Source of the DNA: Cytospora piceicola
Lineage: Eukaryota; Ascomycota; Sordariomycetes; Diaporthales; Cytosporaceae
Assembly (NCBI GenBank): GCA_023375675.1
Contig: JALQBC010000021.1
Location: forward strand, 372,001-436,000
Reading direction: 5' to 3'
Length of the DNA stretch: 64,000 nt
This document shows positions 1 to 9,640 of this stretch, piece by piece. Within the stretch, counting starts at the first letter, position 1; each line of letters begins with the position of its first letter. A program made the translations under genes and the position numbers. The notes below the pieces were generated by a model, which was not told the DNA's origin, did no database searches, and saw nothing but the letters and a program-made list of their open reading frames with translations.

Positions 1-544
1 TTGTTGTTTTAAACTACATACCGTACTTCATTACTTAAGTAAGTAAGTAGGTAGACTATCTATCTACCTTAGGTAGGTATCCAAGTATCCAACTATCTAA
101 TAGGTACGTAGATAGGTACGCAGGTAGATAAGTCTTCGCTTGGCTGCTGTGCCACATTGCGACCGTTCGAGATTCCGGATTTCCTCAATCAACTTCACTC
201 ACTCACCCATTCAACCACTCAATTCGTCTCTATATATTTGCTGCAATACTTCAGCATTTGATCTACATCGGCATGTTGTGTGTATTCTACCTATAACAGC
301 GACCCACGCTGGACATGATATCGCAGCATATCAGTTCAAACCACCATCCGCATCCCTCATTCGGGCCCGTGACACTCAACGGTGTTTCACGCCTCCCAGC
401 AGTCAGAAGCTATTAGGCCAGGCACAGGTTCGAAAAAGGGTTCCCATCTCCTCAGCAGGACGAGAGACCGCACCAGTCGCGTTTATTCGGCTACCACGAT
501 AAAAGAAGAAGAAGACAAAATAGGCGAATCAACTCGAGACAGAC
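1..544. other. Intergenic, low-complexity TAGG/GATA text
   Basis: Positions about 36-135 are a degenerate array of GTAG, GATA and TAGGTA words, the same flavour as other intergenic patches in this window. The rest, up to the MFS transporter start at 545, is probably its promoter and 5' UTR. Open frames here look random in composition. Confidence 0.6.
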
Positions 545-2401
545 ATGGCTTCCGAGATAAAGGCTGGAGACTGGAAGGAGGGAGACGTGCGGGCGGAGAG
601 TGACCCGGATCAGCCACCGAGATCGTCCTCCATCTCCAAGGCCGACGAGATCAGCGCTGAGGTGACGGACCAGGACCAGATCCAGGACCAGGACCAGGAC
701 CATTCGACCTCTAGGAACGAGAACAGCGGCGCTCGTCGGTTCCCACGTATTGGTCTGAATGCCCTGATGCACAGATCACAACCGTCGCCCGGAGAAGTCA
801 ACGAGGATGGCACGTACCCGTTGTATAAAGTGTACAAGAGGAGGTGGTTCGGCGTGGTGCAGCTGACACTGCTCAACATCATTGTGAGCTGGGATGTAAG
901 TGTTTGCTTTCCTTGGTATGCTTGGGTGTCCACGTTATTGTGGAAAAGGACCGCATGGGGCGCAGAGCGGCTTGCATGTGATCCTAGCCACACGATATAT
1001 GGACAAAGTGAGAAGATTTGGGGGCCATTACGAGGGGCTGAAGATGGCCGGCGCTGACATTTGATTCCCAGTGGTTGACCTTCTCACCCGTCGCCTCCAG
1101 CGCTGCCCAGTTTTTCCACACCTCAGAGTCCAACGTCAACTGGCTGTCTACGGCCTTCCTCTTCGCCTTCTGCGCCATCTCCCCTCTTGTCATCTATGTG
1201 CTCCACTGGGGACCTAAGCCGTCCATCCTCGCCGCCGCCGTGCTGATCCTCGTGGGCAACTGGATTCGCTATGGTGGCGTCAGGGCCTCGTCGCACAACT
1301 CTTTCGGGGTGGTCATGTTCGGCCAGATCCTTATCGGCTTCGGCCAGCCTTTTGTCCTGGCCGCGCCGACGAGGTATTCGGATATGTGGTTTACCAACCG
1401 CGGCCGTGTGGCTGCCACGGCCCTCATGAGTCTGGCCAACCCGCTGGGTGCCGCCCTGAGCCAGGTGATTGTGCCGTTCTGGGTGTACTCGCCGAGTGAT
1501 ATCCCCAACGCCACGTTATACGTTGCTATTATTGTACGTCAATCACATATTCCCCCTCTCCAGACTATCTTCTTCCGGTGAATGGCACAACTAACAGACA
1601 CACAACAAGGCCACCGTCGGTTGCGTCCCCGCCTTCTTCATCCCAGCCAAACCGCCCACGCCGGCCGCACCCTCCAACGAGACAGCCAAGGCCCCCCTGG
1701 CGGCCTCGGTCGGGATCCTCGCCCGCTCCCCGGAGTTCTGGATGGTCTTCATCCCCTACTCCGTCTACGTCGGCTTCTTCAACTCCATCTCGTCGCTCCT
1801 GAACCAGATGATGGAGCCCTACGGCTTCGACGACACCGAGAGCGGCATCGCCGGCGCGGTGCTCATCGTCGTCGGCCTCGTCTCGTCGGCCGTCACGAGC
1901 CCCATCCTCGACCGCACAAAGACCTTCCTCCCCGCCATCAAGGTGGCCGTGCCCATCATCGGACTCTGCTACCTCGCCTTCATCTGGATGCCCGCCACGC
2001 GCGGCATCGCCGGGCCCTACGTCGTGCTCGCCGTCCTCGGCGCCTCCAGCTTCAGCCTCGTCCCCGTCGCCATGGAGCTCCTCGTCGAGCTCACCCACCC
2101 CGTCTCCCCCGAGGTCACGGGCGTGCTGGCGTGGGCGGGCGGCCAGCTGCTGGGGGCCATCTTCATCATCGTCTCGGGCGCGCTCAGGGACGGCGCCGCC
2201 GCGTCGCCGCCCGGCAACATGGACAGGGCGCTGGTCTTCGAGGCCGTCGTGGCCATGGCGATCGTCCCGGTCCCCCTGTGCCTCGGCCTGTTTGGCCGCA
2301 AGGAAAAGGTCCTCCTGAGGCGGGTGCAGACGGACCAGGACCGGCTGGCTGCCCGGGGCGTGGCGGCTCATGCTCGGCAGCGGGATGGTGGTGCGGCCTG
2401 A
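545..2401 (+). CDS. FLVCR-like MFS transporter
   Basis: Predicted multi-pass major facilitator membrane protein resembling the feline leukemia virus subgroup C receptor-related (FLVCR) family, whose animal members move heme or choline; the fungal substrate is not established. Three exons: 545-895, 1072-1533 and 1610-2401, total 534 aa. Donors are GTAAGT and GTACGT, and joins are phase 0 (IVSWD|WLTFSP; YVAII|ATVGC). An alternative in-frame acceptor at 1597 would add four residues (THNK). The N-terminal ~85 residues are hydrophilic with a DQDQ/QDQDQ repeat and are probably cytosolic. [10 protein letters not shown] then leads into the first membrane segment, followed by about a dozen hydrophobic segments in two blocks. 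The third exon holds the second half, starting [18 protein letters not shown]. It is convergent with ERG27. The family call is from recognised sequence pattern; substrate and membrane are unknown. Confidence 0.85.
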
Positions 2402-2705
2402 GTGGTTTTGTGAGCTGGTCTTCAAGTGTTGGGTTTTACTTGCGTCTCGGATACATATCCTATGCCCTGGTTGTGGCGCGCTGAGAGATGAACTGCTCAT
2501 GACGCGTAACGCATGTATTTACAGGCGGAATGAATTAATTATGATTATTATATATGTTTCCATGTTTCCCTGCTATGGAGGTCAACATAATATTTCCAAT
2601 ATCTACAAGCAGGCTGCAGCTGATTGTATATATCCAATGTGCACCGGCCCGGAGGTCGTTCTCGATGGGCTCGCCCGTCGAAGGCCTCAAGAGTCCGCTG
2701 TACAG
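2402..2705. other. Short convergent intergenic gap
   Basis: About 300 bp between the 3' ends of the MFS gene and ERG27. It is relatively AT-rich around 2530-2630 and probably holds both 3' UTRs. I see no other element. Confidence 0.6.
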
Positions 2706-4263
2706 CTAAGCGTGGCCGTTCGAGCCCGCGTCCTTGATCCTCCCCTCCCACTCACCCCTCAACCTCTCCATCTCCCGCCAGCAACCCGCCCCCATCGCCT
2801 CGAACTCGACCCTCTTCTCCTCCGTAACCAGCTCGGCGCCGCCCCTCCGGCCCTTGACCTTCCTCAGCAGGCCCGTAGCCAGTTCCCCCCCCTCGCCCCC
2901 CCCCTCCCCCCCGTCGTCACCCTCGTCCAGGCCCTCGACCCGCCCGGTCCACCCCCACCCGTCCACCTCGGTCTTCTTGACCAGGCTCCGGCCCCAGAAG
3001 TCGCACGCGGAGCCCCACTTGACCGACTCGGCGGCGCGGGCGTCCAGCGCGTCCTGCGCGGCGAGCGCGAGCCAGACCATGGACGCGGCCGCCGTGTACG
3101 ACGTGTTTGTGTGCCAGGGGGAGCCGAGCCACCGCGTCACGTACATGGCGAGCTTGTAGGCGTAGAAGAGCAGCAGCGGCAGCGGCATGATGGTCGTCAC
3201 GACGATGCCCGGGTGGCAGAGGTAGACCTTGGGCCTGCGCACCGCGGCGGCGGCGGCCGCGGCGGCGTTGTCGTCTTCAACAACAACCTCCTCCCCCTCC
3301 CTCGCCGCCGCCGCCGCCGCCCCCCAGTACGACCGCGCGTGCGGCCTCGCGCCCGGCAGGCCCGCCGTCAGGCACAGCAGGTCCGTCAGCCGCTTGCTGC
3401 TCTCGTACGAGGCGCGCGTCCTCAGGCCCTGGAAGTCGTCGGGCGTGAAGTGCGCGTGCGCGGCCTCCAGGCTCGACTCCCATATGATGCGGCCCGGGGG
3501 CACTTCGTCGTCGTCGCCGCCGCCGCCGCCCTCGCCCTCGCCCTGGCGCCGGCTCAGGAGGGGCAGTATGTCGTGCGCGAAGAGGTAGTGCCCGAACACG
3601 TTGGCGCAGAAGACCTGGCCCATGGTGGCTCCGCCGCCGCCGCCGCCGCCCCTGGACCCGGGGGCCGGCAGCGGGTCGACCGTCAGCCCCGGGTCGGCGG
3701 CCTTGAAGGTCGGCCACGTGGTGGCCTGGACCCAGCCGGCGGCGAGGAGGTTGCGCGCGGCGGCGAGCCAGTCGACGCCGGACCAGCCGCCGATGCCGGC
3801 GTTGAAGACGACGGCGTCGAGGCGCGGGATGCGCACCTCGTCGCCCACGCCCACGCCCTCGCCCTCGAGGGCCAGCGTCCCCGAGAGGAGGCGGGCGGCG
3901 GCGCGGCGCACCGAGGCGAAGTCGCAGAGGTCGAGCTGGAGGCCGGACGCGACGTGGACGCGGCGGGCGGCGGCGGCGCCGCGGCGCAGGTGCCTGCGCA
4001 GCAGGGCGGCGGTCTCGGCCGACTTGCGCGGGCTCCGGGTCGTGGGGATGACGACCAGGTGGGAGGTCGGGGAGCGCGTGGCCAGGAACTCGTCGATGAG
4101 GCGCTGGCAGATGCCGAGGCCGATGCCGCTGGGTGGGCCGGACGGGTCAGTATGAGAGGCGTTGTAGGGCGTGTGTGGCTGCGTTGTCTAACCTGTTTGC
4201 GCCCGTGACGAGCACGAATGACGTGTCCCGAGCTGGAACAGAGTCCCAGGGCGCCGGAGCCAT
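2706..4263 (-). CDS. ERG27: 3-keto-steroid reductase (ergosterol synthesis)
   Basis: Short-chain dehydrogenase that reduces the 3-keto group after C-4 demethylation in ergosterol synthesis, acting at the ER or lipid droplets with the ERG25/26/28 complex. Two exons on the minus strand: 4263-4193 and 4128-2706, with a 64-nt intron (donor GTTAGA). The join restores the nucleotide-binding motif VTGANSGIG near residue 20. Downstream are FLATRSPTSHLVVIPTTRS, the NAGIGG motif, the catalytic YESSK and CHPGIVVTTI, all typical of Erg27. At 497 aa it is much longer than yeast Erg27 (about 350 aa). The extra length is low-complexity: a Gly7 run after PAPGSR, a Glu/Gly/Asp stretch after LLSRRQ, and poly-Ala around residues 300-330. 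These runs are extremely GC-rich in DNA. It is divergent from the OB-fold-like gene. Confidence 0.9.
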
Positions 4264-5342
4264 CTTCCGTGTAGGCAGACCTCGTGGCCTGGCAGTTGGA
4301 GTCCTTGTCGGCGAAGAGAAGGATTCGGTTGTTGGCGGGTGGCTTTCTCTTGGGCTTTGTGGAGGACTCTCGTGGGCAGTCGTCGAGTTTGTCGTTGTCG
4401 TGGTGTGGACGGTGGTTTTGTGGGCAGGGACTCCTTGTAAGAAGCTCGACTCCTAGTTAGCTGTCAATCGCTGATTGCAGCTCTGCGGTGTGCTCCAGAC
4501 TCTAGGATGCTAGGTGCGGTGATGCTCAGGGAAGGAGAGGAGTGTTGAGGAGAATCAGTCGTGGGCTTGACGAGTTGTAGCGGTCCGCCGTGCCGGATAT
4601 CATGTCATTCCGCATCGGTTCATTCTTCGAGTTGACACCCGAACTGTGAACGGGCCTTCTCGTCAGGGTTGCCGTGGTCATATTGGGTCTTTCATTTCAC
4701 GAAAACCTGGGACTCGTGTTGTGTTGGGGGCAAAGATATTGCCACTGGAAAGTCGAAAGGCTCACATCTGAATCAATTGATGCGATATGATACAATACTA
4801 AGAGTCCAAAAGACGTATATGCCATTAGGTACTCCATCCAGTCTGGACATATTGTCTCCATGCTGACATTCCAACAGCCGAAAAAAAAAAAAGGGGTCCA
4901 GATTGATGTTGGTCGATAGAGCTGCGGCCCCACCACACCACACTACTACATGTAAGTACCATAGTACCAGTACACATGATTGATAAATAAATACCGTAGA
5001 TACTGTGCTGTGTAGCATGACAGCATGACAGCATGTGTAAGTGCATGCACTCGGCAGGTCGGCCTTCCTTTGACCGGCCCGCTCCGTAACATTCGGCTCC
5101 GTGAACCAACCTCAAGTTCACCAACCTTGATTCCTCACTTGTAACCTGCCTCACACTCTCTTCAGCAGGCGAATACTTAAACAAATACAAACATTGGAAC
5201 ATTGGAACCTTGGAACATTGGAAATCCAAAAAGGAACTTCAGTTATTCCGGCTAGCCTCATCACTTCTTTCTTCCTACTCTACAAAGGGCCTTCAACAGA
5301 TATCTCTTCCACCATCTCAATAATGCTACCGCCAGCTCAGCG
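4264..5342. other. Divergent intergenic region
   Basis: Lies between the ERG27 and OB-fold-like gene starts, so it should carry both promoters. It contains a short GCATGACA repeat at about 5013-5034, and (A/G)AACATTGG words repeated at about 5190-5225, just upstream of the plus-strand gene. No gene is visible. Confidence 0.6.
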
Positions 5343-5504
5343 ATGGGCAAGCTCGTGATCCTGACCGGCGCCCCCGAGTCCGACCGGCTGGACTGGACAA
5401 CCCCAGACCTTCTCCAGACGTTCCTCGACCCCATCGCCCGATTTGCCCGACTCCAACCCCAGACAGAAACACCCCCTCCACCAACCTCCACCGCACAGCA
5501 GCCA

Positions 5505-5542
<38 letters not shown>

Positions 5543-6599
5543 GGATGACAAGTCCGTCCTGGACATCCCCGTCTGGCGCTCTCTCCCCGTCGAGCGCACC
5601 CACGTCCCCACCGGCTTCTCCCAGCAACACGATCTGCAGCTCGTAGGCCACTTCCCCAGCAGCACCGACTTCCTCACCACGGCGAGCATCTCCTCGGGCG
5701 CGGCCTCCTCCCAGGGCCCGAGCCAGGAAGACGCCGAGGAGGAGGGCGGCAGCCTCCTGGCCAGGTTCTACGAGCACTCGCTCGCCGTGCACGACGACCT
5801 GGCCTCGTCGCAGCTCGTCCCGCCCGGCCACGACGGCACCCCCGTCAGCGGTGCCGGCTCCGGGATTACCACCAACGCCTCGTCCACCAGCGACGAGGAA
5901 GAGGACCCAACCGCCCTCCCGTCCGCCGCCGCCCCCAAGACGCCCCTGAGGCGCGGCGGGCCCCGCGGCGCAGACCACCACCTCTCGGACCTGGAGGACG
6001 TCCCCCCGGCCCGCTACCTCCAGGACATCCTCCCGCAGACCGTGACCGTCACCCTGGTCGTGGGCATCATCAGCATCGCCGCGCCGCGCACCGTCGGGAC
6101 CCGCTACGGCGCCACCAAGACCCTCGTCGAGGTGCTGGTGGGCGACGAGACCAAGTCCGGGTTCTCGGTCACGTTCTGGCTGTCGGGCGCTGAGGGTGCC
6201 GCCGGCGGCGGCGGCGTCCTGGCCGGGCTGAGGGGTCAGGATGTGGTCTTGATGCAGAACGTGGCTCTGAATGCCTTCCGGGGAAAGGTCTATGGCGGGA
6301 GTCTGAGGAGGGACATGACAAGGGTGTTCTTGCTGTACAGGGGACGGAGGTTGGGTGGTGAAGACGTGGCCGGGTATTACTCCAACATTGACCTTGGGAA
6401 GGCCGGGAGGGGAGGAGACCAGCAGCAGCATCCACAGCTGGAGAAGACGAGAAGGGTAAGAGATTGGGTCCTGAAGTTCGTTGGAGGCGGCCCAGGTGTT
6501 GTTACTGCTGGGAACCGAAAGTCGACAAGAACGAGGAGAGGTAAAGAGAGGCCGCCTCGGAGGGATTGGAACCAGCCGCCCCCTCTGGACTCACAGTGA
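5343..6599 (+). CDS. Conserved-looking protein, possible OB-fold nucleic-acid-binding
   Basis: Single-exon gene, 418 aa; I cannot assign a gene name. The first ~40 residues (MGKLVILTGAPESDRLDW...) look conserved, followed by a polyQ run at about residues 53-68 and a variable acidic/Ser-rich middle. Residues about 220-345 have the texture of an OB fold: a hydrophobic strand TVTLVVGIISIAAPRTV, then LVEVLVGDETKSGFSVTFWL, then GQDVVLMQNVALNAF and TRVFLLYRG. This alternation of strands with a conserved GD(E) turn and a W is typical of single-strand-binding OB folds of the RPA/POT1/shieldin-2 type. That reading is inference from pattern, not from a matched family. A basic Arg-rich tail closes the protein (RGKERPPRRDW). 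It sits divergent from ERG27 and convergent with RXT2. Confidence 0.7.
5496..5546 (+). repeat. CAG microsatellite encoding polyglutamine
   Basis: Near-perfect CAG triplets with one CAA interruption inside the OB-fold-like gene, giving a Gln-rich run. It is likely length-polymorphic between strains. Confidence 0.85.
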
Positions 6600-6962
6600 C
6601 TATCGTCAGGCTGCATGGTTCAGGCGCACTTGGTCTTCTTTCCTTGGTTTACTGGGTATATTGGATTTGTGTTTGATTATAAAGTTAGTGATACCCCTGT
6701 GCTGCAAGAATCGAAGCACAGTAACTTGGCTCGCCTTGTCATGTCTGTCCGTGATCCCATTCTCTAATGGCCACTGCGCCGCAACCGCTCTCTTCTTCCT
6801 GGCTCTTCCTGGCTCTCCCTGGCTCTCCCTGGCTCTCCCTGGCTCTTCAGGATGAAGTCGCCGTAGATGACCGATAACCATCTCTCCAGCGTGAACCCGG
6901 AAGCCTGACCCGCCCCTTTTCGGACCCGCATAATATGGCGTCGCTGTACAACGACAGCGATT
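6600..6962. other. Convergent 3' intergenic gap
   Basis: Separates the ends of the OB-fold-like gene and RXT2. It contains the 10-bp tandem array listed separately and otherwise looks like 3' UTR sequence. Confidence 0.6.
6791..6847. repeat. 10-bp tandem repeat (GGCTCTYCCT)
   Basis: About five head-to-tail copies of GGCTCTTCCT or GGCTCTCCCT, strongly strand-asymmetric (pyrimidine-rich on plus), in the gap between two convergent genes. Confidence 0.85.
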
Positions 6963-8659
6963 TTACTTCCGATTCCGAGTCTTCTTCTGGGCCGGCGCCG
7001 TATCCTCCTCCTCCTCGTCCTGTCCCTTCTTCAGGTCTTCTGTCAATCTCCATTCCTCCTTGTCGTACCAGTCCTCGCCGTCGGACAGCTCGCCGATGTG
7101 CCCCTCGGCCTTGGACCACTCCAGTACAGTCTTGCGCAGACGGTCTGCCTGCAGGAGACCTTGGTAGAGCTTTCTGGTCCCACGACACACTTCCTCTTGT
7201 TTCTGGACGTACATCTGGAGTAATCGACGGATGTCTTCTGCCTCTTGCTCCGGCAGGCCAAGATCACGGTCGGGATGGGTCGACTTTGGCGCGAGGAATA
7301 TTGGATGTATGAATAACTCGTCATCTAAAGGAGACAGTGCTCGAATGTCATCGTGGTGCGGATGCGCACTGGACTGATCGGCGCCAGCACCCGGCCCAGA
7401 CGCGGTGGCTGCAATGCCGTCTGTCATCTCGATATCACTGTCTTCTTGGCCTTGTCTGTTGTCTGGTTGCTTTCCCTTTTGCTTCGTTGAGATGGGATCC
7501 GTGGTATTGCCGTTCGTATATGCAGTGCCAGCCTCTTCTGTGGTGCCTTCCTTGACGGCAGGGGGTGCTTCTTCTCGAGGGTCCCTCTGTATATCCTGTG
7601 GCGATTGTCCTCTATTGGCAATCCGCGCTCTGTCTCGGTCGCCGTCTGTTGGCTTGTCCTGTAATGTTCCGTTGCTGTCCAGCATGGTCACGTCGTCGCC
7701 CGAAGTCGCTAGATTCTCGCGACCTGAACTCTCATCATTAATGGTGTGGCTAGTGTCTCCATCGACCGAGGCTTGAGCTGTGCTGCCGCCGTTGATATCC
7801 GGTGTCATTGTTCCGTTGACATCTCCTGTCGACTTTTTCCGCTTGAGCGTGCGTGACGAGTAGCTATGCCTGAAAAGCTCTTGATCGTTGGGCCCTAGCA
7901 TCATTTGGGGCGTCACCCAGGTATGATCACCACTGAGTCTAGTAAGCAGTGGTCGCACTTTCCATAACGCCCTGTTCTCCTTGTGCATAAGGTCGCATGC
8001 TTGATTCGCCAGTTCATTCAGGGCTGTCGACCTGAAAGGTCTCGAAAGCGTGGGATGGGCGGGAAGGTCGGTGACGGATGTGAGAGGTGCGAGTAGTTCT
8101 AAAGAATCGTTAGCGAACATCCAACTCGTTTATGTTGAGGCGTGTGCTGGGGGCTACGCACGCTCGAGGCGGATCGAGGAGTATGGGTCGGCGTCGGCGG
8201 CAGTAGCTACGGCGTCCCGAACTCGATCCTCGTCGTCATCGCTGTCGATACTATAGCCGTCTTCGTCGATAAGTGGTGGGTTTCGACTGATGATGGACCG
8301 TCGGTGTCCGGCATGTTCGACCTCCTGCGCGATCCAGTTAGTATGTGGCCGTCGTGAAGCGTCCAGCGGTTTGGCGCGAGAAACAACGAACATGCCTCTT
8401 TGTATACAGCAGGTCCGGTGGGTGGTCCCAGTTTGCCCTGGCGAACGTATCTTGATCTTTTCTTTAATTTGTTTCCGCGGTTCGTGGTGCCTTGGATCTC
8501 TGAGTCTGAGTCGGATTCTGCGACGGGGCGAACAAGTCAGCCATCAGCTTGTTCGGATACTCCGAGGCAGGTGCTCGTACCAATTGCTTGTCGGGCTACT
8601 GTCTTTTTCATAGCCTTTGCTATCTCGGCGAACAGTAATTGTTCGCGTGATAACGACAT
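6963..8659 (-). CDS. RXT2: RXT2-like subunit of the Rpd3L histone deacetylase complex
   Basis: Nuclear corepressor subunit. Four exons on minus: 8659-8581, 8517-8396, 8324-8162 and 8098-6963, giving 499 aa. Joins read QAI|ESDSDSEIQG, VYKE|EVEHAGHRR and SSIRLE|QLLAPLTS and restore the RXT2 N-terminal domain. That domain includes RRSIISRNPPLIDEDGY, an acidic DSDDDED segment, TSVTDLPAHPTLSRPF and QACDLMHKENRALWKVRPL. Intron 2 (8395-8325) starts with GC rather than GT and has a clear ACTAAC branch point and a CAG acceptor. The C-terminal half is disordered and acidic, then ends in a helical segment (LLQMYVQKQEEVCRGTRKL) and a basic tail. It is divergent from TRAPPC11. The family call rests on a strong pattern match; I infer assembly into Rpd3L from the yeast protein. 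Confidence 0.88.
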
Positions 8660-9640
8660 GTTGGGCAGGCAAGTCGAGCCGTGGCTATAGTGGGAGGAAA
8701 GAGTCGAGGTCCAGGAGGACGGTCGGAGTTTGAGGAATTGACCAGTTCACGGGCGCAACACTAGAATGGAGAGGGCGGGCGTCTGATACGGAGGTAATGC
8801 AAAGAGTTATATTCCGGGGGAAATGTTGGACAGTATGGGCCTGAGGACGGCTTTGCGAAGGCGAGTTCAGAATGTCAAGGTCGTGGGAAGATCAGAAAGG
8901 TGTGGATTGTTGTTGTTAGGAGAGAGCAAGTGGGTGGTACCCACGCAACCACGATCCGCAATAAGTCAGATCGTTAGATAGATAGTCAGATAGTCGGATA
9001 GTATGGTGGGCGATCGGCGCCAGCGCGAACTTGTTGGTGTCCCAGGGAAACAGCCGCAAATGGGAGCAGCGAAACAGTGACGCCACAACCGATGGAAGCC
9101 CCTTGTCAATACCAATACCGGCGGCAGAATCTTGACCGCCCAGAGCTTATCCCACCTGCCGCATGAGCTCCTTGTCTTTCCCGCATTGAGCTTCCAATGA
9201 TCCCTCGTCGCATACACAGTACATACATACTTGAATTACCTACCTGACTTAGGCTGTAGATGCACGGCGCAGTTACGAGTGAATCGATGGAAAACACCCC
9301 TCACCATCTTGGCATTATGATGGTATAGATTAGGTAGTCGAAGGCCTCTTGTAAATGCGATAGTCTACAAGTGGTGGCAGCTATCCCCTAAGTTGCGTAC
9401 TACGGTATGTGTACTTCCCGTATACAACTACTACGACATGCTTGGCGGTTGGTGATAGCATCCACTGATCCCTGCAACCAGTCCACCAGTCCCCCCTGAA
9501 ACGACTCAGAGTCAACCCCGATGATCTTGTTAGATTAGATCAGATCGACACTGGGCTTGGGGCTTTACACTCCACGCCGGAAGGAAGGTCAGGAACGTTT
9601 TCCACACCTGGACTTACCGACCGTCAACGACGTCGCAAAC
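8660..9640. other. Divergent promoter region of RXT2 and TRAPPC11
   Basis: About 1 kb without coding signal. There is a GATA/GTCAG-type short repeat at about 8968-9005. The rest is unremarkable mixed sequence, presumably both promoters and 5' UTRs. Confidence 0.6.

Noticed and set aside
2370..4208. 612-codon open frame on the plus strand opposite ERG27
   Set aside because: Antisense shadow caused by high GC; Arg/Pro-rich nonsense, whereas the minus strand carries the SDR motifs.
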